Source of the DNA: Eopsaltria australis
Lineage: Eukaryota; Chordata; Aves; Passeriformes; Petroicidae
Direction of reading: 5' to 3'
Length of the DNA: 64,000 nucleotides
Assembly (NCBI GenBank): GCA_034509425.1
Contig: JAVTVJ010000776.1
Span: 1-64,000 of the forward strand
The first letter of the stretch is position 1; every line of letters begins with the position of its first letter. The notes beneath the pieces were generated by a model that saw only the letters and a program-made list of their open reading frames with translations, made no database searches and had not been told where the DNA came from. Made by a program: the position numbers and the translations under genes. Shown one piece after another: positions 1-11,360 of the stretch.

Positions 1-264
1 TATGCTGGGAAAGACTGTTTAGGTAAACTCTGCCTCAAGTAAAGACAATCCCATCCGGGGGGTTGTCTTTGCTCAGGGACCGGGCTGCACCTGGTGGGTG
101 ATGCAAAGAGATGGAGAGACCCGATGCATACCTCAAGGAGATCTTGTTTTAAGGTGAACTACTTATGACACTACGCTTGTATCTGTATCTGCATGTATGT
201 ATATACCTCGAAAGTTTAAATTTGATGTAAGGTGTTTGCATGAAAAAAAATTCAGGGTGGAGAA
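1..264 (+). pseudogene. 3' end of pol (integrase C-terminus), ERV copy B3
   Basis: The first ~155 bases encode the last part of a retroviral integrase that matches the ends of the B1 and B2 pol genes at about 23.8 and 42.8 kb. The frame carries a TAG at 28-30 where B1 and B2 have a Trp codon, so this copy is dead. No env follows. A purine tract (about 253-264) ends directly at the LTR and is the likely plus-strand primer. The 5' part of the element lies outside the window. Confidence 0.8.
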
Positions 265-1138
265 TGTTGAAGGTTAGATCTAGTTCTTTTCCTCAGGAAT
301 TTTTCTCCCATGGGTTGCTAGGACACAAATGACTGGGTACTTAAGAGAAACAAAGCACAAGGCTGTAGCCTTTCTCCGTGGCAGGGTGGGGCAAAATTGC
401 CCCTCACGGAAGCAGAGCCTGGTAACGCGAGATTTAGAGAGACTGAAAAGCAAGGGCAGAGGGAGGTCACGCCCTCTTGCTCGGGACCCTCGGAGCTGGA
501 CGGTCAGAGCTGCTGTCTGCTGAACCCACGGCCCCTGAGAAGCCAGCGCGGTGCTGCCGGTCTGTCTGCTGTGAGTCTCTGCCCTCTGCCCCATCCGGAG
601 CCGACCTGCCTGCCACCAGCCCGCTTTTCTCCGCTACATTGTAGCGGGGTTTTTCCCTGCACGTGGAGACCCCTTACCGTCCCAGCTCCCTGTGTCCTGG
701 GATCCTGCTGTGGCACCAACACCAGCTGCCCCTCCCGAGGGTCTGTGGAGCAAGGGCTCTCCTCCATCCCTCCGTGCTTCGGGCAGTCGCCATTGCCGTG
801 TGCTACCTGAGCTCACGCCGGAGCGCCCCCTGCAGGCACCGGGGAATCACCACACCCAGAGCGCCCCTGCAGGCTGTGACTGGAACTGCACCAAAAGGAA
901 AAGGTGCCTGAAGCCGAGCAGGCTGCCACTGGGTTTCTGGTTCTGTTTGTTAGTTTACGTTATAGTTGTTGTTATTTGTTATCCTTTGTTCTAGATAGTA
1001 GTAAAGAACTGTTATTCCTATTCCCATATCTTTGCCTGAGAGCCTTTATAATAATTCGGAGAGAGAGGAGTTACAGTTTCCCACTCCAAGGAAAGCTCCT
1101 GCCTTCCTTAACAGACACCTGTCCTTCAAACCAAGACA
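265..1138 (+). repeat. 3' LTR of ERV copy B3
   Basis: The LTR runs from TGTTGAAGG to CAAACCAAGACA and is the plus-strand version of the LTRs at 22708, 29042, 41721 and 48057. It is the shortest of the five (874 bp). It carries only one full unit plus a partial unit of the ~37-bp minisatellite (about 815-875) that varies among copies. A target duplication cannot be tested because the other end is missing. Confidence 0.85.
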
Positions 1139-1219
1139 CATGGTCACCTCTGGGCCCAGGAAAAGAGGCTTATTGTAGCATTCAGTGCCTACTTCTCTAT
1201 TATACACATAGTGTACTCC

Positions 1220-1610
1220 TGTTGGAGAATAACCATCTCTGGCTGCACAGACATAAAGTATTAATGAGCAATCCAGGCCCCTTAGATGAGAGCTAGGCCT
1301 CTGCTCAAGGTTATTCTCAAGACAGATGTGGAAAAGGGAGACAGGAAAGCTGAAAACAAGCTGCAGGTGTCTAAAGATTAACTTGGCAGAAGAAACTGTT
1401 ATTGTAGCCTTCTGATACTAACGTAGTGCTCTAATTAGAGAAAAGTCCCGTGTGAAACTTCTGTATGAGAACAAACCCTGTGTGAAAACTTAGCACGTAG
1501 TTTTATTTTGGGCACGCGGAGAAGTATAAGTATGCTCACTGTCTGACAATAAACGAGCTTGATTTATCACTCACATTGAGTCAGCGTCTTGCTCCTCTCG
1601 CCCCCCGACA
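1220..1610 (+). repeat. Solo LTR, class II (ERVK-like)
   Basis: A 391-bp LTR starting TGTTGGAG and ending CCCCCCGACA. It has an AATAAA signal near 1550 and a TATA-like AGTATAAGTATG upstream of it. It is flanked by perfect 6-bp target duplications TACTCC at 1214-1219 and 1611-1616. The 6-bp duplication length is typical of class II ERVs. No internal sequence is present, so it is a solo LTR left by LTR-LTR recombination. Confidence 0.85.
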
Positions 1611-2030
1611 TACTCCCACAGCCAAACTGGCTGGGGGCCTCAGCCCCAGTCTATGATGAGTGATAGGGATCAGAGAGACAAATCCTGCAGCTCCAGGGAC
1701 ACTGGGGTGGCAAAAGACATGCCCTAACCTTGCTCACTCCACACAGTTTTCATCTGTGCCACCCATGGTGCCCTGTACCTCAGTCTAAAGGTGCTTTTAG
1801 GTTTGGCTGTGCTGTCATCTGTTCTCATGTGGAGGTTAAATGTAGTTAAGATATTAAAAAACTGATTATATATCCTCTGTGTCCTTATTGCTTCTCTCTC
1901 TACCTTTTATTCTTGCTCATCACAATGTATTTCTGAAGACCTTCCATTTCATTGCATGCCTTCCCCATGCCATGAATATTTGATATATTTATGAGTATCC
2001 CCTTTCACTCTGCATATGGATATTTATTTT

Positions 2031-2443
2031 TTATGCTATTCCAAGCACAGCACTAATCCATCAGGAGGGATTTGTAAAGCCACACAAAATTTTAACCTGT
2101 AAGAGCTTCAACTTGTGATGCCATCAATAGGAAAGTAATCGATCCAGAGGGCACATGATATACTCTTCCATGTGTTCCATATGCTTCCATGGCTTTTAGG
2201 GCATTATGCCAATGTTGTAATGAATATAAGGGCATAGAGCTTAATGAGTGGTGTAAGAAGCATGACAAAAAAAAGAAAAGAAAAAAAAAAGAATGTTTCT
2301 GAGATGTAGCTTTTCAGGAACAGCCAAAAGTGAGATGTAAATCTTTGTGTTTTGGATGCCAATTCAGTGTGCTGAAGTCTTAACATTTCCCGAATTAATT
2401 TGGACTACTGATAGTACATGAAAAGTAGGTAAGATCCCCACTG
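2031..2443. repeat. Direct repeat unit R1
   Basis: About 413 bp that recur at 3361-3773 with roughly 90% identity by eye, in the same orientation and 1,330 bp apart. Both copies hold an A-rich run near the middle. I do not recognise the family and see no open frame of note. The stretch 1617-2030 between the solo LTR and R1 shows no gene. Confidence 0.75.
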
Positions 2444-3360
2444 CACCAGTGCAATTGTAAGTAGCACTTGAGAATTTCTGAATGCTTTTCTGCAGTCGAC
2501 CAGCTCATTCTCAAAATCATTGTCACTCTGAGATTGAAGGACTTCTAAGCAACAAACAGAGCCAGCTGCAATTCAAGCTACTTATATTGTGAAATAGAAC
2601 ATTAAGGAAGGTTTTCTTCCCCTCCTTTTCCTAAATTAAGTATGCTGTTGGTTGCTGAAATTGAATGTTACTTTCCTTATTTGGGCAAATTTTGACCTTC
2701 CCATCAGTTCTTCCAAGCAGACTCAACTGACAGGTTGTTGTTTTTTTTAGGAAAAAGGAGCATGTTTGGAAAAAATTAAGGTCATTACATGGATATGGAC
2801 TAGTCCACTTCCAGGAGAGATGCATTTAAAAGTCTGAGTGGTAACTGTGCAGACACCAAAGAAAATGGAGGGGTTGCCAACATTCGTCACTCTCAGGCTC
2901 CTTTGGTATTCACAGTCTAGGCCAATATAACACAGAAATTGTGGGATTGAGCAGGGGCACAGATTTCACACAAGATGACAGCATGCAAAGACCTTTATTA
3001 TGCAGTGTTCCTTGTGCAAAGACATTTAAGTGCGCAGTGAAAATTCTTCAAATACCATCACACAGACAGGATATGTCATCATATAAACAGGAAAGGGTTC
3101 ACCACAGTGTTCCCCAATGACCTGGGCTATTCTACAGTTTTTACCTATTATGGTAACAGGTAAACAATGCCCTATAAGGTCACAAACTATAATCCTCACC
3201 TCCAATAGGTCCAGAAGTTCACAAACCCACAATTCTCTCCTAGCCCATCCCTGGTGACCTGGATGTATTCCCAGGGTCCCCTCCGGGCCTACGAAAGAGG
3301 CTGATTCTGGCCTTCAAGGCCTGCTCCTCTATCACACACACATAGTGTAACCCAACATTT

Positions 3361-3773
3361 TTATGCTTTTCCAAGAACAGCACTGGTCCATCAGGAGGCA
3401 TCTGTAAAGCCACACAAAATTTTAGCCCGTAAGAGCTTCAACTTGTGATGCCATCAATAGGAAAGTAATTGATCCAGAGGGCACATGATATACTCTTCCA
3501 TAAGTGTTCCAAATGCTCCCATGGATTTTAGGGCATTATGAAAATGTTGTAATGAATATAAGGGCATAGAGCTTAATGAGTGGTATAAGAAGCATGACAA
3601 AAAAAAGAAAAAAAAAAAAAGTGTTTCTGAGACGTAGCTTTTCAGGAACAGCCAAAAGTGAGATGTAAATCTGTGTGTTTTGGATGCCAATTCATTGTGC
3701 TGAAGTCTGAGCATTTCCCGAATTAATTTGGACTACTGATATGACATGAAAAATAGATAAGATTCCCACTGCA
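3361..3773. repeat. Direct repeat unit R2
   Basis: Second copy of the repeat at 2031-2443. About 70 bp before R2 (near 3290-3345) resemble 1139-1215, next to the B3 LTR, so the duplicated block may be larger and later split by insertions. 2444-3360 shows no recognisable gene, and 3774-4140 is AT-rich with no gene. Confidence 0.75.
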
Positions 3774-4429
3774 AATCATTGTCTAAATAAGTCTTGAAGA
3801 CTTATTTATTTCTATGGCAATATTTACTGTAAAAATTATTTATTATTACCCAAAATCAATAGAAATTTGTGACATTTTTGCTGTCAAAAATCAGGGAAAA
3901 TGGCAAGTGACCCCACATGTTTTTAATTTTGAAATTGTGTTTAATCTCAATATAAATTAGTTTAATAGTATCTGTGTCAGTGTCAGAGACTGAAAATAGT
4001 TCATGCCTCAAACACTGATATAAAGTTTTGATCAGAGAAGCCTCCCTGAAGATACCTGACTGGGACCTTGAACTGAGTCAAACTGCTGAGATTAGATAAA
4101 GGGAAAAGCCTATTGTTCAGTCATCTCAGTCTGAGGGAAAGGAATACATCCACAGAGGCTGAAGCCACCAGCTGTAGTGAGAATCATTTCTGGCTGAGTT
4201 TGGGGTGGGGGGCAAAGCACAGCTCACAGAAGCCACGTTTGCACAGTCTTACCCCCCAGCTGAAGGGGGGAAGAGGATGGCATAACCTCTGATCAGAGGC
4301 AATACACACGCATCCTCCATTACACAAACTGGCCCAGCTGTGAAGCTCCCCCAACCCCACAAGCCACATCCACGGGACTCTCACGTGAGAGGCAGCTGAG
4401 GGGGAGTCACAATCTATCACAGACCCCCC

Positions 4430-4790
4430 AAAGTGCTCCCCAGACGCCTTGCACCACAGGACTGCACGTGATGCAAGCAGAGTCTGCTGCTAGAGGCTGC
4501 CCCCTCCCCTGGGGGGACATGCCTGGACATTTCCACCTGGCCTGAGTGTATATTAACCCATGGCACTCTGTGATTTCGGGGGACTTCCACCACCGAGACC
4601 AGCTGAAGAGGACATCAGGACACCAGTGGGACCCACGGAGTGGTGATACTTCTTTGTCCCTGTCCCTCTCTGTCCCCCCATCTTTCTCCCTACTCCCCCT
4701 TTTCTTCTCTCTCTTGCTTTCTCATATTTACTATCAAATGAAACTCATACTATTGATTGGCATATAGTCTCGCTTGTACCTTAATTCGGG
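4430..4790 (+). repeat. LTR-like fragment, unclassified
   Basis: The stretch resembles passerine LTR ends in composition: a TATATT-like box near 4550, a long pyrimidine tract of CCCTCTC type (4655-4725) and AT-rich sequence after it. I could not fix the ends or find a target duplication. 4800-5890 holds no gene that I can support. Confidence 0.3.
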
Positions 4791-5896
4791 CAGAGGTATC
4801 TCTAAAGAACTTTAATAATTAGATCATAACAGTCAGGAAGTAAAATTTATTATTTATGCAATTCTGCCTTAATCCAGGAAACTTAGTACTAGAACATTGA
4901 TCTGTATTTTAGGGTTGATGATGAAAAAATACGAGTAGCATTTCTATTTTAAATGGCACATGTTTAGCAAGGAGATAATCCAAAACTTAGTGTGAGAAAC
5001 TTGAAAGTCTTCCATTACTGTGCGGACCAAGAACAGGTCTCCTACTTCCCCAGCAGGAAGCATTCCCAAAAAAATGTTTTTGCAACCAGTGGTTGCTTCC
5101 TTACGATCTGTTCTTTTAGAATTCTTGAATTCTTAAGGCTCTCAGCTTTCCTAGAAACGGTCAAAAATATGCTAGATAGGTAAAGGTACGACACAGTATG
5201 TACATGCTCGCACGTGTGCGTGCTTGTGTTCCCAGGGAAACCAACAAACAAACAAAGCCCAATAAAACAAACACAGAACTGTTCACACTTTAATCCTCTA
5301 GAAGGAAATTCAACTTTCGATTAAAACAAAAAAAGGTTAAAAACCTCTACCCATGACGCGTCTTGAGCGTTTCCTTCCCCTCCTAATTTAAACAAGAACT
5401 TAGTAACAGAAAGAAAGGTCGCAGAGGACAAGGTTGGCAGAGATTACATAAATTTTCCCGAGGAAGGTGTTTATGCAGGCAAATGCTAATAACCAAAAAA
5501 TTAAAACTGAACACTTGAAGCTTCCAAAGCAGAAGCAGAACAGGGGTGGGCAGGCAGAGAGCGGCGGAGGGGCGCAGAGGGAGCGCCGGGCGAGGGTCCG
5601 CATTGGTCGGACTTTGCCGCAGACCCGCGGGCAGCGGGGAAGGAAGGCGAAGGGGGTGCCGGAAGACCGTACCGCAGTCCCCGCTCCCGCTACCGGCGGA
5701 GACTCAGCTCCTGGGGAGCTGTCACGGCTCAGGAGAGCACGGCCAGGGCGGGACGGGAGAGCAGCGAAGGAGGCGCGGGCTGAGAGCGGGGGCGGGGCCC
5801 GGCCCGCTCGGGAGGGGCGGAGCCGCCGCGCGCGTCCGTGGGGCACTGCCGGGAACGCGCCGCGCCCGCGTCTGGCGGGAAGCGAGGGGGGAGCCG

Positions 5897-6192
<296 letters not shown>

Positions 6193-6227
6193 TTACCTAT
6201 TGCGGCATAAACGGCCCCACTACTCCC

Positions 6228-6234
6228 TATATAT
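6228..6234 (-). promoter_or_regulatory. TATA box of the H4 pseudogene
   Basis: A TATATAT run 56 bases upstream of the relic ATG, inside a CpG-rich stretch (6240-6560) with a CCAAT at about 6507. It is a remnant of the H4 promoter. 6660-8590 has no gene: mostly AT-rich sequence with a T-run at 6668-6684 and an A-run at 8456-8468. Confidence 0.5.
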
Positions 6235-8662
6235 CGGGCGGTCCGACGTGGTTGAGGACTGCGCCAGGGCCGGGCCGGGGCGGGCTGTCTGCGCGCCCTT
6301 CCCCCCACGGGCCGGGCCGTTCGCGCCATCGCTCTCGCGGGGGCCGCGCGCTGCGGGCTCGGGCCAAAGCCGGCTCGGGCCGCGGATCCCGCCCGGGGCC
6401 GCCTCGTGCCCGCCGCGCCCGGCCCGACTGCCCGGCCCCGCCAAGGGGCTCTGGGTGCCCGTGGGGAGCGAGGCCCTGCCGGCCGCGGGGCTGTAGCAAA
6501 ACCCGGCCAATGGTGGCGGCGGGGCCGGGAGAGCCGCGTTCTTCCCGTGCCGCGCCCCTACAAATTGCGCGGCCGGGCATGGGAGAAAGTGGGCGCCGTT
6601 GTCCCGCTGCTACAGTCAATGCAGCCTTTTCCACCGAGAGCTCACAAACGGGAATAGTGTGCTGCACTTTTTTTTTTTTTTTTTCTTCCAGTTGGGGCGA
6701 CACTTTAAATTTTAGCCGTGGGGGAATTGTTTTGTGTGTCCCATGTCCTTGACTATGCAGCTTTGTTTTGTTTATGGGACTGAAGTGTTGATGAAGGAGC
6801 TGATTTATGACTCTTGCTGCTATACCTATGACAAAAACCGATACCACTTCATGCGCTTTTAAAAAGTGGCATGTATTTGGTCATTTTCATGGTCTCACTC
6901 TTTATTGATAGCTACTAAACTATTCATTTCGCTATATTTGTTTTATTCACTTAATATTTTTTAAACACAAATCAGTATTTTTTATTTACTGTAGTTCTAC
7001 AGCTGCATTTATTGGAATGAGTTGCTTCATCTTAATCACCTGTAGTGGTGTCAAGTGTTCATATGTTCGGGGTTTTCTTTGAAAATGCATTGTTGTCTTC
7101 CTCCCCTTCTTTATTCTTTTCTTTCACATTGTTTTTTTTTATTACACTTATGTTTTGCTGTCAAAATATGATACATGTATTTAGGGTTTCTCCAAGGAGT
7201 TATAGGGTCTTCAGATGATAACAACACTCAACAATTTACAAAATTAGAAAACCTACAGCCATAGGTGACAAGGTATGGAGTAAACAGACAATTATGCTTA
7301 AAATTACAGTCTCAAGAACTAAAAGATCTGCAATAGCTACCTGCAGCCTTGCAGCCCAGCTTCTCAAATGTGATTCTAAGGTTCATCATGCACTTTAAAA
7401 TTTTTTCTAAATAATCCCAACCACAAGACAGATGTGTCTCATCATCAGTAAATTTGTAGTTTTCCCTATTGGTATGCGCTGTCTTCTCTTGATGACAAAG
7501 TGGTTCTTTAACTTTTCTTGGGACTTCTTGGTCCTTTCCTCTGTGTTCCCCGTAGAAAAATACACCACGCTAAAATGAAGTTATGTTCAGATATGAATCT
7601 AAATCTCCAGCATTAATCCCTGTTCTGGATGCAAGGCAGCAGGGCTGCAGAGAGAGAGCAGATATTAAAACAGAGTGGCAGGATAACTGAGGTAGCATTA
7701 AGCTCATCCTTTCAACACTGCTTTGCCTCCACAGTTTAGGTGAAAACTACAGCAGAAGCACTTTCAAGCAAGCCTCCCTCATTGAGAAGGAAAAATATCC
7801 CACCCTTTCTTTGTCTGCTTCCCTTCAGACACCACTTCTTCTGGATATAGACAGGAAGTCTTTGTGGATCTGTGCTTCTGCTCAGCATGGTAAAAAGGAA
7901 AAAAGACCAGAAGCAAGACCAGCTTGCTAAGGTAAGATCTCATTTTCACTTGTGCCAGATAGGTGGCATGGGCCTGTACAAGAAACCCCTCTGTTCTGAT
8001 ACCAGGTAAGTCCAGTCTTTGAATAGTCCTTAAGGTTTCCAAAAGGAAATAGCATCATGTGTTTTTCTTGCACAATGAACTGATATTAACAAAAAAACCA
8101 GCTCCATTTTCTGGTTCATGATAAATTCAAACTGCAGAATAAAATCCATATTTAATTTCTAGGGTTATCATGGTTTTGACTTAAACACATCCTTCCAATA
8201 TTTATTGCATCTTAAAAGAAATCCAATCATTTCACATTACAAATTAAATCAGAACTTGCGCTTCATTTGAATGGATAAAATGAAGCCACACTCTGTGGGC
8301 CAAACGGATTAATTCTAATAATGATTAACAATGTTTGTATTCCAGAGTCTCTATATCTTTCCTGGTTGCATCTTTTCCCCTTTTACATTCACCTTGTGGG
8401 TGTTACAGATGCTGAGTATTCTACGAAGCATGCAGGTATGCTCCTTCTTGTAAGGAAAAAAAAAAAAAAGAAAAAGAAAAAGAAAAGAGTAGCAGAACCC
8501 CTCACAAGGTATTTGTTTCTGGTTTTGCGGGTTTTTTACCTTAGAAATGCCGATAACTACATTTTGTTGGTCCAAACCCCCGTGCTTCGGGTGACCCCAG
8601 GCCGGGGAGAGGCCGCGCAGCAGCTCCGGCACCGAACGCCGGGATTGAAAAAGCTCATTCTG

Positions 8663-9261
<599 letters not shown>

Positions 9262-9292
9262 GCCGTCTCGGACACTCCCTTCTCCACCCAAA

Positions 9293-9308
9293 GGCTCTTT
9301 TAAGAGCC
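9293..9308 (+). terminator. H2B histone 3' stem-loop
   Basis: A perfect 6-bp stem with a TTTT loop (GGCTCT/AGAGCC) followed by ACCA. This is the SLBP-binding element that replaces poly(A) in replication-dependent histone mRNAs. A purine-rich stretch at 9320-9330 may pair with U7 snRNA. 9310-9900 holds nothing else I recognise. Confidence 0.95.
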
Positions 9309-10220
9309 ACCAATTTTTTCAAGTAAAAGGGCTGAATCAGTGCTTGCAGTGGGAGGTATGTAAGTAGCGCTAACATTGGCACATAAGTACGTTAAGTGCT
9401 ACTCTCTCTAGCAAGTTTAAATTGAGCTACTAAGTTTTATAAAAGTTTATCTTTCCTATGCTCAGTATACTTGCTTGTTAAAACCTGTAGGTTCGTTTTT
9501 AAAATGGGACTAAAAAGCAGCAAAAGCCTGTCCAAATGCAAGTCCTATGTGGAAAGGGAGGTGAAGCTTTTTAAATTTTCTAAGGATTTAGTGCCTTTTA
9601 TTTGGAGGACTTCGCATTTACTTTCAGTGCACTATAGCAGTAAAATAAAATGTTTACTGTCTTGGCTTTTGAGGCCGGTTTGCATGTTTTGGTTTTTATT
9701 ATTTTACTTGCATGTAGCCTAATTTGCCAATTACCGCTGTCTATGCTGGCTGTTTTTATTCAAGTTTTTATTCCGTGGCCGACTAGGTTATAGGAAACTT
9801 TTCTTAACGAAGGGTTTTTTCGCTTAAAACACCAATGTCCCAGAGTTTTGCAGGAGATGGTTCTGTATTAAAGAAAACATAACCTGCTGAAAAAAAAAGG
9901 GGGGCCAGCAGTGATTTACACTGCCGCGTTTACTAGGAGCCGGGGAGTCGGAGCGTGGGGCCGCAGCCCTTCCTGCCGCGCCGCGGGGGGAGCGGGGCTC
10001 CGCAGACGCTGCGGCCGGGCAGGGCTGTGGCACGGCCCGCACGTTTCCCATCCCTGCTCCATTCCCCTCACCGCTCCCGCGGCCACCCCCGGCTGGAATA
10101 CCGTTAGGCAGGGGAGGGGGGCTGATGCGTTACCGCCGCGCGTCACCGACGGGCTGGCGCTTGCTGCCTACATCAGGCACGGCCACGGAGATGCCGGGGT
10201 GGTCACCGCCCGGAGGCGGT

Positions 10221-10262
10221 GCGAGGCCAATCACGGCCCAACGCGGCACTTTTAAACTCCCC
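10221..10262 (+). promoter_or_regulatory. Possible orphan histone-type promoter
   Basis: A GCCAATCA box (about 10228) lies ~24 bases before TTTTAAAC (10251-10258) in a GC-rich island (9930-10400). The spacing resembles a histone core promoter, but no histone reading frame follows on the plus strand before the H1 stem-loop. It may be left from a lost gene (inference). Confidence 0.25.
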
Positions 10263-10532
10263 CGGGCACCGGAGCGAAGGCGCTCACCGCTCTGCGGGGC
10301 CGTCTTTCTGCTCCGGGCTGCGGCAGTCGATGAGCAGGGGCGGGCGTAGCTGCTATCGCACGAATCCTGAGCTGCACGCAGGGACACACTTCCTCCTAAG
10401 GGAAGTCCCGGTCTCCCACGCAGGCGTTCCCGAACGCACACGTTATCAAAATCTGAACTTTATTAGAGCCGTGTCAACTTCTACTGAAATCTGCAAGTGA
10501 TTTGGGTTTGCCGGTTTATGGCCGTAGTGTTC

Positions 10533-10571
10533 CAGCTCTTTTTGAGTAAGTGGGTGGCTCTTAAAAGAGCC
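10533..10571 (-). terminator. H1 histone 3' stem-loop and downstream element
   Basis: On the minus strand a perfect stem-loop GGCTCT-TTTA-AGAGCC (10556-10571) lies 47 bases after the H1 stop. It is followed by a textbook histone downstream element CAAAAAGAGCTGG (about 10533-10545) for U7 snRNP pairing. Confidence 0.93.
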
Positions 10572-10618
10572 TTTGGGTTTATTTAAATGAGTAGATTCTC
10601 AATTTCTCTCAGTCAATT

Positions 10619-11257
10619 TTACTTCTTCTTGGGCGCCACCTTCTTTGCCTTGGCCGTTTTGGGTTTGGCTGCTTTGGGCTTCACCGCTTTTGCCTTAGCT
10701 GGGCTCTTCGCTGCTTTCTTGGGCCGGCCTGCCTTGGCAGCTTTCTTGGGGCTCTTGGCTGCTTTCTTGGCCGCTGCGGCGGCCGGCTTCTTCGCCTTCT
10801 TGGGGCTTTTCACCGCCGCCGCTTTCTTGGGCTTCTTGGTGGCGCTAGCAGGCTTCTTAGCCGCCGGCTTCTTGGGCTTGGCAGGCGGCTTCTTCTTCGT
10901 TGCCTTTTCTTTTGTGTCACCCGGCTTCTTGTTCAGCTTGAAAGAGCCGGAGGCGCCGGTGCCCTTGGTCTGCACCAGGATGCCCTTGCTGACGAGGCTC
11001 TTGAGCCCCAGCTTGATGCGGCTGTTGTTCTTCTCCACATCGTAGCCGCCGGCAGCCAGCGCCTTCTTGAGCGCGGCGAGCAAGAGCCCCCTGCGCTCCT
11101 TGGAGGCGGACACGGCCTTGGTGATCAGCTCGGTGACGCTGGGCCCCGCGGGCTTGCGGGCTTTGGAGCCGCTCGCAGCCTTCTTCGGCTTCTTGGCGGC
11201 GGCCTTGGCGCCGGGAGTGGAGACAGTGGGAGCGGCAACAGGCGCGGTCTCCGACAT
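10619..11257 (-). CDS. Linker histone H1
   Basis: A 212-residue H1 that binds linker DNA and compacts chromatin. I chose the Met-Ser-Glu-Thr-Ala-Pro start at 11257; an in-frame upstream ATG at 11314 would lie in the leader. The N-terminal tail covers residues 1-37. The winged-helix globular domain spans about 38-112 (Pro-Ser-Val-Thr-Glu-Leu-Ile-Thr onward, ending Gly-Ser-Phe-Lys-Leu-Asn). The Lys/Ala/Pro tail from 113 on carries repeated Ser-Pro-Lys-Lys motifs, which are CDK sites. The common avian globular-domain sequence has Lys-Gly-Leu-Ser-Leu and Lys-Gly-Thr-Leu; here they are Arg-Gly-Leu-Leu-Leu and Lys-Gly-Ile-Leu. Frame, stem-loop and TATA are intact, so the gene looks functional. Confidence 0.95.
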   Translation of the reverse strand: MSETAPVAAPTVSTPGAKAAAKKPKKAASGSKARKPAGPSVTELITKAVSASKERRGLLLAALKKALAAGGYDVEKNNSRIKLGLKSLVSKGILVQTKGTGASGSFKLNKKPGDTKEKATKKKPPAKPKKPAAKKPASATKKPKKAAAVKSPKKAKKPAAAAAKKAAKSPKKAAKAGRPKKAAKSPAKAKAVKPKAAKPKTAKAKKVAPKKK

Positions 11258-11330
11258 TGTACCGGCTCCGTCCACGAACCAGGGAAACCACAGGGAAACC
11301 ACTGGGCCTGGCACAAGTCGGCCGCCTCCT

Positions 11331-11360
11331 ATTTATAGAGCGAAGCCGCGCGGTGATTGG
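11331..11360 (-). promoter_or_regulatory. H1 core promoter (TATA and CCAAT)
   Basis: On the minus strand CTATAAAT (11331-11338) lies 74 bases before the ATG, with a CCAAT box (11356-11360) just upstream. I did not find the H1-specific AAACACA box in its expected place. 11400-13320 contains no gene: AT-rich intergenic sequence. Confidence 0.75.

Noticed and set aside
3026..3232. 68-codon minus-strand frame
   Set aside because: No recognisable motif, no neighbours, and short enough to occur by chance.
10587..11045. Hydrophobic plus-strand frame opposite H1
   Set aside because: It is the mirror of the Lys/Ala-rich H1 tail (Phe/Leu/Ala runs), not a membrane protein.
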